Part shown: one piece after another, positions 1-6,937 of the stretch
How positions within the stretch are numbered: the first letter of the stretch is position 1
Layout: each line of letters starts with the position of its first letter
NCBI GenBank assembly: GCA_046080565.1
Contig: JBJTUF010000093.1
Span: 1 to 7,432 of the forward strand
Source of the DNA: Cuspidothrix sp046080565
GTDB taxonomy: Bacteria > Cyanobacteriota > Cyanobacteriia > Cyanobacteriales > Nostocaceae
Direction of reading: 5' to 3'
DNA: 7,432 nucleotides
Notes under the pieces: model-generated
Seen by the model: only the letters and a program-made list of their open reading frames with translations
Database searches by the model: none
Told to the model about the DNA's origin: nothing
Translations under genes and position numbers: made by a program

Positions 1-379
1 CTTAAATCCTGTTGACATTACTTAGATACAGCGGCTAAATGGGTTCTCTCTTAAGCTACCTTGAGTTGTGTCACTTGAACATCCTCCCACATATCTAATA
101 AATCCCCTTGTCAATAGGGTTTGAGATGCGCTAACCCTGGGTTGAAGATGAGATGTGGCAATATTTTGAGAAAATAAAGAGGAAAAAAATAGAGGCAAGG
201 AAGCCCCCAAAACAACAAAATCTTACTACAATCATATCAAACAATTTTCCGACTTGTAACCCGTTAAGATTTGTACAGGAAAGTTCATAAACATTAACGA
301 AATTAAGTTTACATCATTATAACAAGAATGTAACTATTGCTTTTGCCATTTTTGTTAAATAATCGGAATTCATTACTAA
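1..379. other. Intergenic region, no gene recognised
   Basis: No reading frame here has recognisable protein similarity. The 62-codon minus-strand frame at 22-210 has a low-complexity start and no family motif, so I do not call it. On the minus strand a perfect TATAAT (-10-like) lies at 316-321 with GTTACATT just upstream at about 327-334, but no -35 box stands at normal spacing. If used, it would drive a leftward transcript whose gene lies outside the window. On the plus strand TTGACA occurs at 12-17 without a good -10. The segment may be a long leader of a leftward gene, but this is inference only. Confidence 0.5.
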
Positions 380-394
380 TTATTGATTACTAAT
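372..394. repeat. Spaced direct repeat ATTACTAAT spanning a stop codon
   Basis: ATTACTAAT occurs at 372-380 and again at 386-394, five bases apart. The stop codon of the minus-strand CNNM gene (380-382 on the plus strand) and its last codons (ISNQ) lie inside the repeat. It resembles the short A/T-rich tandem repeats often found at gene ends in heterocystous cyanobacteria. Confidence 0.5.
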
Positions 395-1690
395 CACCTT
401 CGGTACAACTAATACCTTATCAACTCGGTTTCCGTCCATATCCATAACTTCAAACCGCATCCCATCCCATTCAAAATGATCGGCGGCGGCGGGAATACGT
501 CCTAAATGGGTGATGACAAAACCGCCTAATGTTTGATAATTTCCTCTTTCTTCACTTTCCAATTCTTCCAGATCAAAAAGTTCTAAAAACTCTTCTATTC
601 CTAACATTCCATCTACTAACCAAGAACCATCTTCTCTTTGTATAGCTTGGGGTTCTTCTTGTCCTGGGTCTGCGGGAACATCACCGACTATTTCACTCAT
701 GATATCATTGAGGGTAACTAAGCCTTGAATGACACCATATTCATCTACAACTAAAGCCATGTGAGTGACGGTTTGTTTGAATAATTCCAAAACTTTTAAA
801 CCGCGTGTACTTTCAGGAACAAATACAGGTTGACGTAATCCTAGCGTAAGATCAAAAGATTCATTGCGTAAACTTCTGGCTAATAAGTCGGTGACAGGAA
901 TAATACCCAATACATTATCTAATCCTTCTTGACAAATTGGATAACGAGAATAACCACTTTCGGTCATTTTTTGGCGATTTTCTTCTGGAGGATCTTCCAA
1001 GTCTAACCACACTATATCAGGTCGGGGAGTCATAAAAGAGGTGACGGGGCGATCGCCTAACCGGAATACTCTTTCTACCATATCCTGTTCAGCTTCTTCA
1101 AATGTTCCCGCTTCTGTCCCTTGTTCGATTAAAATTTTGATTTCTTCTTCTGTAACTTGGGGTTCTTCTGAAGGTCTAATACCCAAAATTCTTAGCACTA
1201 AATCTGTGGATGCACTCAAAAGATAAACTATGGGTGAAGCTATCTTCGCTAACGCCCCCATGGGAATAGCGACAAAAGCAGCAATTTTTTCAGGGTTATT
1301 TAAAGCCAGGCGTTTGGGAACAAGTTCACCGACAATTAAGGAGAAATAGGTAATGAGTAAAACTACTATCCCAAAAGCGATCGCATTACTATAATTAGCT
1401 AAAATTGGAACTAGCTTAATATAATCTTCTAATCTTTTGGCAATGGTCGCACCACCAAAGACACCATTCAGGATATTAATGAGTGTAATCCCTACCTGGA
1501 CAATAGATAAGAAATGGTTGGGAGATTCAGCGAGTTTTAATGCAGCCTTAGCATTAACATCTCCTTGGTTGGCTAACTGCTGTAGTCTAGCTTTTCGGGC
1601 GGAAACCACAGCCATCTCCGACATCGAAAATACACCGTTAGCGAAAATTAGCACTAAAATTGTTAAAAGTTCAAAACTGATGTCAGACAT
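380..1690 (-). CDS. CNNM/CorC (HlyC/TlyC) family membrane protein, probable Mg2+/cation efflux
   Basis: This encodes a 436-residue inner-membrane protein of the CNNM (DUF21)-CBS pair-CorC_HlyC family. Hydrophobic segments lie at about 5-27, 62-85, 102-121 and 140-165. The DUF21 region carries the typical SEMAVVSARKARLQ stretch (24-37) and the GELVPKRLAL motif (121-130). A CBS pair follows at about 216-338 (SFMTPRPDI at 218-226, VDEYGV at 315-320, GLVTLNDIMSEIVGD at 323-337), then a CorC_HlyC/transporter-associated domain at about 350-432. Length and order are normal, so the gene looks intact. Family members are often annotated as hemolysins, but studied CNNM/CorC proteins act in Mg2+ (and Co2+) export, with nucleotide binding at the CBS pair; transport here is inferred. 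The ATG at 1690 begins just before the first membrane helix; no Shine-Dalgarno is evident. The gene is divergent from mfd. Confidence 0.93.
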   Translation of the reverse strand: MSDISFELLTILVLIFANGVFSMSEMAVVSARKARLQQLANQGDVNAKAALKLAESPNHFLSIVQVGITLINILNGVFGGATIAKRLEDYIKLVPILANYSNAIAFGIVVLLITYFSLIVGELVPKRLALNNPEKIAAFVAIPMGALAKIASPIVYLLSASTDLVLRILGIRPSEEPQVTEEEIKILIEQGTEAGTFEEAEQDMVERVFRLGDRPVTSFMTPRPDIVWLDLEDPPEENRQKMTESGYSRYPICQEGLDNVLGIIPVTDLLARSLRNESFDLTLGLRQPVFVPESTRGLKVLELFKQTVTHMALVVDEYGVIQGLVTLNDIMSEIVGDVPADPGQEEPQAIQREDGSWLVDGMLGIEEFLELFDLEELESEERGNYQTLGGFVITHLGRIPAAADHFEWDGMRFEVMDMDGNRVDKVLVVPKVISNQ

Positions 1691-1718
1691 TTTTAAAATT
1701 GTTGGTATAAAGAATAAA

Positions 1719-1724
1719 ATTATA
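1719..1724 (-). promoter_or_regulatory. Possible -10 box for the CNNM gene
   Basis: The minus strand reads TATAAT exactly, 28 bases upstream of the CNNM start codon, which would give a leader of about 20 nt. No good -35 hexamer is present 16-18 bases further upstream, so this is a weak call from one element. Confidence 0.35.
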
Positions 1725-1811
1725 CAGAGCTTGGCAATCCAGTTTATTTACACACTTTATTAGTATCCAGTATTTTAGGTGATTCTCTAAATACTTTGAC
1801 TATATACAAAA

Positions 1812-1847
1812 GCAGGAGGCAATAGGTAATAGAATTTTCTCCCCTGC
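1812..1847. repeat. Imperfect inverted repeat in the divergent intergenic region
   Basis: GCAGGAG at 1812-1818 can pair imperfectly with CTCCCCTGC at 1839-1847, around a loop containing the tandem-like string GGCAATAGGTAATAG. The sequence resembles degenerate intergenic repeats common in Nostocales. It lies too far from the CNNM and mfd starts to be a terminator for either, and its role is unknown. Confidence 0.3.
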
Positions 1848-1891
1848 ACCCCTGTCCTCATTATTCTTGGCCATTCATAGTCAAGTCAGTG

Positions 1892-1920
1892 GTGAAAACT
1901 TTTAAAATAGTTGATATAAA
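1892..1920 (+). promoter_or_regulatory. Probable sigma70-type promoter for mfd
   Basis: GTGAAA (1892-1897, four of six matches to TTGACA) and TATAAA (1915-1920, five of six matches to TATAAT) are separated by exactly 17 bases. Transcription would begin near 1927, about 46 nt before the ATG at 1973. A start there leaves almost no leader for the upstream TTG at 1934, which favours the ATG as the true start. Confidence 0.5.
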
Positions 1921-1972
1921 CTGCTTTTAGATTTTGAGATCGGCAGTGACTTCCTTTTTTAGCGTAAAACTT

Positions 1973-4900
1973 ATGGCCTTTTCTTCTATTGTACGTGCTT
2001 TGGCGCGATCGCCTCTGACCGCAGAACTCATTACTAAACTCAACAAACAGCAGGAATTGCGGTTAAATGGTATTTCTCGTCTTCCCAAGGGACTGGTAGC
2101 TTCAGCATTAGCAAACTACGAAGATCAGGATTTGTGTGTATTTTGTGCCACTTTAGAGGAAGCTGGGCGGGTGTTTGCCCAAATGGAAGCAATGGGATGG
2201 AAAACTGTCCACTTTTACCCCACTTCCGAAGCTTCTCCCTATGAACCCTTTGACCCTGAAAACGAGTTGAGTTGGGGTCAAATGCAGGTTTTAGCAGATT
2301 TGGTAGTGAGGAGTGATGAAACAAGGGGCGGGGAGACCTCGGCGCAAAAGCAGAAGACGGCTATTATTGCGACTGTGGGGGCATTGCAACCACATTTGCC
2401 ACCTCCTTCGGCCTTTAAATCATTTTGTATAACTTTGGAAAAGGGGATGGAATTTGATTTAGATGGGTTTGGGGAAAAAATCACTATTTTGGGATATGAA
2501 CGAGTTCCTCTAGTAGAAACCGAAGGACAATGGAGTAGACGGGGTGATATTGTGGATGTGTTTCCCGTGTCTTCCGAGTTGCCTGTGCGCTTAGAATGGT
2601 TTGGCGATGAAATTGAACAAATTCGGGAATTTGACCCCGCCACCCAGCGTTCAGCCTTAGATAAGGTGGAAAAAGTTACCCTCACCCCCACAAGTTTTAC
2701 ACCGATTATTTTAGATGCACTCAAGAATTTACCAAACGTAGAAACGTTTGATGGAACGTCTTTACAAGAAGGTAGTCGGCGATTTTTGGGATTAGCTTTT
2801 GCAAAACCCGCTTCATTACTAGACTATTTAGGAGAAAATACCCTTGTTGCCATTGATGAATCAGAACAATGTTATGCTCATAGCGATCGCTGGGTAGAAA
2901 ACTCTGAAATTCAGTGGTCTGTAGCAGCAAAGCATTTAGAAGATAACTTATCGGTAGTTGCAGAAAATAGTTCTCCAAATGCGTCACCCTTAAATTTGTT
3001 AGTTACATTACCGAAAATTCATCGTAATTTTGATGAGTGTGTAGCCGAAATTAGCACTTTTAAAAAGTTATATTTATCAGAATTATCAGAAGAAAATAGT
3101 GGACTAAATTTAGCTAGTAGACCTTTACCTGTCACACCTCATCAATTTGCTAAATTAGGAGAAACAATTAGAAACGAAAGAGATCGCAACTTTGCCGTGT
3201 GGATAATTTCGGCTCAACCTTCCCGTTCTGTTTCTTTGCTGCAAGAACATGATTGTTCTGCCCAGTTTATTCCTAATCCCCGTGATTATCAAGCCATTGA
3301 TAAACTACAAATTAATCATATCCCCATCGCGTTAAAATATTCTGGTTTAGCAGAATTAGAAGGTTTTATTTTACCTTCTTTTCGGTTAGTAATTGTCACC
3401 GACAGAGAATTTTATGGACAACATTCCTTAGCTAATTTTGGCTATGTCCGTAAACGTCGTCAAGCTACATCTAAACAAGTTGATCCGAACAAATTACGTC
3501 AAGGTGATTTTGTAGTTCATCGTAGTCATGGTATTGGTAAATTTGTTAAATTAGAAAGTTTAACAATTAATGATGAAACCCGTGATTATTTAGTTGTACA
3601 ATATGCAGATGGTTTATTAAGAGTTGCTGCTGATCAAGTTGGTTCTTTATCTCGATTTAGAACTAATGCAGACAAACCACCGGAACTGCATAAAATGACC
3701 GGAAAGGCTTGGGAAAACACTAAGAATAAAGTCCGTAAAGCCATTAAAAAACTGGCAGTAGACTTGTTAAAATTGTATGCAGCACGTTCTCAACAACAAG
3801 GTTTTTCATATCCCCAGGATATGCCTTGGCAAGAAGAAATGGAAGATTCTTTTCCCTATCAACCTACCACAGATCAACTAAAAGCAGTACAAGATGTGAA
3901 ACGGGATATGGAAAGTGAAAGACCGATGGATAGGTTAGTATGTGGAGATGTGGGTTTTGGCAAAACAGAAGTGGCAATTAGGGCGATTTTTAAAGCTGTC
4001 ACCGCAGGAAAACAAGTAGCACTTTTAGCCCCAACGACAATTTTAACTCAACAACATTATCACACAATCAAAGAACGTTTTGCACCCTATCCAGTGAATG
4101 TGGGTTTACTCAACCGGTTTCGTAGTGCGGAAGAAAAACGCAATATTCAAAAACGTCTAACAACGGGAGAATTAGATATAGTTGTCGGTACACATCAATT
4201 ATTAGGAAAAGGTGTACAATTTAAAGATTTAGGACTTTTGGTAATTGACGAAGAGCAAAGATTTGGAGTTAATCAAAAGGAAAAAATCAAAAGCTTAAAA
4301 ACACAAGTTGATGTCTTAACTCTTTCCGCGACTCCTATTCCTAGAACCTTATATATGTCATTATCTGGGATTAGGGAAATGAGTTTAATTACCACACCAC
4401 CTCCTACCAGAAGACCCATTCAAACCCATCTTGCACCATTAAATCCTGATATTGTTAGAAGTGCAATTCGGCAAGAATTAGATCGAGGTGGACAAGTTTT
4501 TTATGTAGTTCCTAGAGTTGAAGGAATTGAAGAAACAACAACCAAATTACGAGAGATGATACCAGGAGGAAGATTTGCGATCGCCCATGGTCAAATGGAC
4601 GAAAGCGAGTTAGAATCAACCATGCTCACTTTCGGAAATAATGACGCTGATATTCTTGTTTGTACCACAATTATTGAATCTGGTTTAGATATTCCGCGAG
4701 TTAATACAATATTAATAGAAGACGCGCACCGTTTTGGTTTATCTCAATTATATCAATTAAGGGGACGAGTAGGACGGGCAGGAATACAAGCTCACGCATG
4801 GTTATTTTACCCCAAACAACGAGAATTATCCGATGCAGCCAGACAAAGATTAAGAGCAATTCAAGAATTTACACAACTCGGTTCTGGATATCAATTAGCA

Positions 4901-5512
4901 ATGCGAGATATGGAAATTCGCGGAGTAGGAAACTTGCTAGGTGCAGAACAATCTGGTCAAATGGATGCAATTGGATTTGACTTGTATATGGAAATGTTAG
5001 AAGCAGAAATTCGAGAAATTAGAGGTCAAGAAATACCCAAAGTTGAAGATACCCAAATTGACCTCAATCTCACTGCATTTATTCCTGCAACTTACATTAC
5101 CGATCCTGATCAAAAGATGAGTGCTTATCGCGCTGTCACCACCGCAAAATCCAAATATGAATTAAAACAAATTGCTGCCGAATGGACTGATAGATATGGA
5201 ACTATACCCGTACCTGCAAATCAATTGTTGCGCGTGATGGAACTAAAACAATTAGCCAAAAATCTAGGATTTAGCCGTATTAAACCAGAGAATAAACAGC
5301 ATATTGTTTTAGAAACACCAATGGAAGAACCCGCATGGAATCTATTAGCAGAAAACCTTACTTCTAACATGAAAACCCGCTTTGTTTATTCTCCTGGGAA
5401 GGTAACAGCAAGAGGTTTAGGAGTCTTTAAAGCAGATCAACAATTGCAAACTTTAATAGATACTTTCATGAAAATGCAAGGGGCAATTTCGGAAACTGCT
5501 TTAGTTTCGTAG
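1973..5512 (+). CDS. mfd: Transcription-repair coupling factor Mfd (TRCF)
   Basis: Mfd is an ATP-driven DNA translocase that removes stalled RNA polymerase from lesions and recruits UvrA to start nucleotide excision repair. The 1179-residue product has the full architecture. An N-terminal UvrB-homology module (about 1-330) includes YPTSEASPYEPFDPENE and GQWSRRGDIVDVFPV. A CarD-like RNA-polymerase-interaction domain starts near 507 (LRQGDFVVHRSHGIGKF). The superfamily 2 helicase core has Walker A GDVGFGKTE (658-666), DEEQ Walker B (759-762), SATPIPRTLYMSLSGIRE, and motif VI QLRGRVGRAG (928-937). A C-terminal TRCF domain lies at about 1020-1125. Length is close to E. coli Mfd (about 1150). I chose the ATG at 1973 over the in-frame TTG at 1934: the extra 13 residues precede a typical cyanobacterial Mfd N-terminus, and the likely promoter leaves TTG almost leaderless. 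The TAG stop lies in a small repeat. The gene appears monocistronic. Confidence 0.97.
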   Translation: MAFSSIVRALARSPLTAELITKLNKQQELRLNGISRLPKGLVASALANYEDQDLCVFCATLEEAGRVFAQMEAMGWKTVHFYPTSEASPYEPFDPENELSWGQMQVLADLVVRSDETRGGETSAQKQKTAIIATVGALQPHLPPPSAFKSFCITLEKGMEFDLDGFGEKITILGYERVPLVETEGQWSRRGDIVDVFPVSSELPVRLEWFGDEIEQIREFDPATQRSALDKVEKVTLTPTSFTPIILDALKNLPNVETFDGTSLQEGSRRFLGLAFAKPASLLDYLGENTLVAIDESEQCYAHSDRWVENSEIQWSVAAKHLEDNLSVVAENSSPNASPLNLLVTLPKIHRNFDECVAEISTFKKLYLSELSEENSGLNLASRPLPVTPHQFAKLGETIRNERDRNFAVWIISAQPSRSVSLLQEHDCSAQFIPNPRDYQAIDKLQINHIPIALKYSGLAELEGFILPSFRLVIVTDREFYGQHSLANFGYVRKRRQATSKQVDPNKLRQGDFVVHRSHGIGKFVKLESLTINDETRDYLVVQYADGLLRVAADQVGSLSRFRTNADKPPELHKMTGKAWENTKNKVRKAIKKLAVDLLKLYAARSQQQGFSYPQDMPWQEEMEDSFPYQPTTDQLKAVQDVKRDMESERPMDRLVCGDVGFGKTEVAIRAIFKAVTAGKQVALLAPTTILTQQHYHTIKERFAPYPVNVGLLNRFRSAEEKRNIQKRLTTGELDIVVGTHQLLGKGVQFKDLGLLVIDEEQRFGVNQKEKIKSLKTQVDVLTLSATPIPRTLYMSLSGIREMSLITTPPPTRRPIQTHLAPLNPDIVRSAIRQELDRGGQVFYVVPRVEGIEETTTKLREMIPGGRFAIAHGQMDESELESTMLTFGNNDADILVCTTIIESGLDIPRVNTILIEDAHRFGLSQLYQLRGRVGRAGIQAHAWLFYPKQRELSDAARQRLRAIQEFTQLGSGYQLAMRDMEIRGVGNLLGAEQSGQMDAIGFDLYMEMLEAEIREIRGQEIPKVEDTQIDLNLTAFIPATYITDPDQKMSAYRAVTTAKSKYELKQIAAEWTDRYGTIPVPANQLLRVMELKQLAKNLGFSRIKPENKQHIVLETPMEEPAWNLLAENLTSNMKTRFVYSPGKVTARGLGVFKADQQLQTLIDTFMKMQGAISETALVS

Positions 5513-5588
5513 GTTGGGTGAAACCCAAGGAAACCCAAGATTAATGAATACTTTTTGTTGGGTTGCGCTGTTGCTTAACCCAACTTAC
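5509..5588. repeat. About 80-bp element with 11-bp inverted ends, between converging genes
   Basis: GTAGGTTGGGT (5509-5519) and ACCCAACTTAC (5578-5588) are inverted ends matching at 10 of 11 positions. Inside are a small hairpin TTGGGT/ACCCAA (5514-5528), two tandem copies of GAAACCCAAG (5520-5539), and a hairpin GTTGGGTT/AACCCAAC (5557-5564 and 5577-5584). The left end contains the mfd TAG stop. GTTGGGTT/AACCCAAC repeats of this type are frequent between cyanobacterial genes. It looks like a small non-autonomous, MITE-like or REP-like repeat; movement is inferred, not shown. Confidence 0.55.
5557..5584. terminator. Possible bidirectional terminator hairpin between mfd and the desaturase/SDR gene
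   Basis: An 8-bp perfect stem, GTTGGGTT/AACCCAAC, encloses a 12-nt loop. It lies 44 bases after the mfd stop and 14 bases after the stop of the converging minus-strand gene. Neither strand has a clean run of T directly after the stem, so it is not a classical intrinsic terminator; position is the main argument. Confidence 0.35.
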
Positions 5589-5598
5589 TATATTGTAA

Positions 5599-6822
5599 TT
5601 ATTGGCTTTTCACCTCTTTACTAAAAAGGCGATAGTATAACCAGGTGCTAAATTCTTTAATGGGAAATAGGAAATAAGTCAAAGGATTTACGGTAACAAT
5701 AATATTTCTAAAATCCCGTTTAGCAAAAAATAAAATTCCCTTTGCAACTTGCTTTGCTGACATCACACCATAGGGATTTAACTGACTTTTGAAAGATCCT
5801 AAAATTAATTTGCGAATCACACAAGTTTGATCTAATCTTTTGAGAGTAACAATATCACCTAATGCTCTTTTGCTTAGTTCATACAAAGGACTTAAAGCTG
5901 GAGAAACTTCGGCTTCTGATGTATTGACCCAAATTTCTTTGGTGGCTTTGTCTTGCGCTCCTGTGACAGTGGCAGAAAAGATATCTATTAGTTGTAAAGC
6001 GGAAAAAGTATTAATTTGATAGGAATTGTGAATAGCACCAGAAGTTCTATCCCCATAGACATTGATGCCATGATTGATAATGAGAATATCAACTTTATTT
6101 AAACTTTCTTCTAGTTGATATTCATTGCCCAATTCCCATTTTATAACTTTGACACGCTCTTGAACGGCAATTTTTTCAGGATTAGTTGTTAATGCCACAA
6201 CTTTAGCATTTTGCTTTAATAATTCTGCGGCTAATGCTTGTCCTAATGCACCGGAAGCACCTGTTAAAGCTACGGTTTTACCTTTCAAAGAAAGTCCTGT
6301 TCCTAATATTTTATCCACTAGAGGAAATACACCACTATAGTAAGCATTAACATCATCAAAATGATGTCGCCAATGATAGGTTCTATTTACCCACCAAACG
6401 GAGGGAATTTTATCTAAAGGTCCGGGTAAATGATTGTAGTCTGTGTCTATTGTTCCTTGAAAATATCGGAGGGATGCACCGTATAAAAAAGTTACGGAGT
6501 AGACAACACCTAACCATAATCCCCATTGATGAGCTAGTAAGGCAATAATTGCTAAGATAACTACCAATATCACTGATTCGACGATATCATGATACAATTG
6601 CGATTCTACATAGGCTTTTTGGGAAATTAATGTTAAATCCCGACGGTAAACAGCATGATGTTTATTGTGCCATTTTGCTAACCATGTTACCTGATGACAC
6701 AAAGCATGATAAGCATCTCTGACAATTTCCGCCAGTAAAAGGGAAGAAAATCCCCAGGTTGTGAACTGGATACAGTTATTTACTAAAACCGAATCAATAG
6801 TTAAACTTTGAGCCAAAATCAT
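5599..6822 (-). CDS. Bifunctional fatty-acid-hydroxylase/sterol-desaturase-like and short-chain dehydrogenase fusion
   Basis: The 407-residue product joins two enzyme-like domains. The N-terminal part (about 1-175) is membrane-associated, with hydrophobic stretches at about 20-33, 82-98 and 101-116. It carries the histidine clusters of the fatty acid hydroxylase/sterol desaturase superfamily: HALCH (39-43), HNKHH (52-56) and HWRHH (150-154), the expected ligands of a di-iron centre. The C-terminal part (about 180-385) is a Rossmann-fold SDR, with TGASGALG (187-194) for NAD(P) binding, NHG (250-252), a serine near 302, and the YxxxK pair Y314/K318. Both active sites look complete. The hydrophobic, aromatic tail (about 376-400) may also contact membrane. 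Proteins of this layout occur in cyanobacteria and are annotated as bifunctional sterol desaturase/short-chain dehydrogenase. The substrate is unknown; a lipid, fatty aldehyde or isoprenoid is inferred. Start is ATG at 6822, without a clear Shine-Dalgarno. The gene converges on mfd. Confidence 0.9.
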   Translation of the reverse strand: MILAQSLTIDSVLVNNCIQFTTWGFSSLLLAEIVRDAYHALCHQVTWLAKWHNKHHAVYRRDLTLISQKAYVESQLYHDIVESVILVVILAIIALLAHQWGLWLGVVYSVTFLYGASLRYFQGTIDTDYNHLPGPLDKIPSVWWVNRTYHWRHHFDDVNAYYSGVFPLVDKILGTGLSLKGKTVALTGASGALGQALAAELLKQNAKVVALTTNPEKIAVQERVKVIKWELGNEYQLEESLNKVDILIINHGINVYGDRTSGAIHNSYQINTFSALQLIDIFSATVTGAQDKATKEIWVNTSEAEVSPALSPLYELSKRALGDIVTLKRLDQTCVIRKLILGSFKSQLNPYGVMSAKQVAKGILFFAKRDFRNIIVTVNPLTYFLFPIKEFSTWLYYRLFSKEVKSQ

Positions 6823-6860
6823 CGTCGTTTCTGTGACACCACTATTTCTTATTAAACCAA

Positions 6861-6866
6861 GTTATA
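6861..6866 (-). promoter_or_regulatory. Possible -10 box for the desaturase/SDR gene
   Basis: The minus strand reads TATAAC (five of six consensus matches) 38 bases upstream of the start codon. No convincing -35 box is present; the expected position falls inside the GGTGACA repeat at 6873-6888, so the repeat may have replaced or supplied part of the promoter. Confidence 0.3.
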
Positions 6867-6872
6867 GGCAAG

Positions 6873-6937
6873 AGGTGACAGGTGACAGAAAAGAGGCAGG
6901 GGCGAACGGCCGTTCGCCTCTACAACTGTCACCTGTC
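6873..6937. repeat. Heptamer tandem repeat and nested palindrome (cyanobacterial interspersed repeat)
   Basis: AGGTGAC is repeated twice in tandem (6873-6886). GACAGGTGACAG (6877-6888) pairs with its exact inverse CTGTCACCTGTC (6926-6937). Between them lies the perfect 18-bp palindrome GGCGAACGGCCGTTCGCC (6901-6918), extendable to 6898-6921 with one G-T pair. The inner palindrome is a type I recognise as dispersed in Nostoc/Anabaena-like genomes, and heptamer tandem repeats are typical of heterocystous cyanobacteria. It ends directly next to the stop of the vault-protein remnant and lies just upstream of the desaturase/SDR gene. Confidence 0.75.

Noticed and set aside
22..210. 62-codon minus-strand reading frame
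   Set aside because: No recognised motif, low-complexity N-terminal part and no supporting start signal; more likely intergenic.
1041..1226. Plus-strand frame opposite the CNNM gene
   Set aside because: It is antisense to well-conserved CBS-region codons and has no family similarity.
1437..1763. Plus-strand 108-codon frame overlapping the CNNM 5' end
   Set aside because: It is a shadow of the CNNM membrane domain running into the intergenic region.
1812..1847. Intrinsic terminator
   Set aside because: The stem is imperfect, no T-run follows, and it lies between divergent gene starts where no terminator is expected.
2040..2987. Three minus-strand frames within mfd
   Set aside because: They lie opposite the conserved UvrB-homology region of Mfd and show no recognisable product.
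4798..4980. Plus-strand 60-codon frame inside mfd
   Set aside because: It overlaps the helicase region of mfd in another frame and has no motif.
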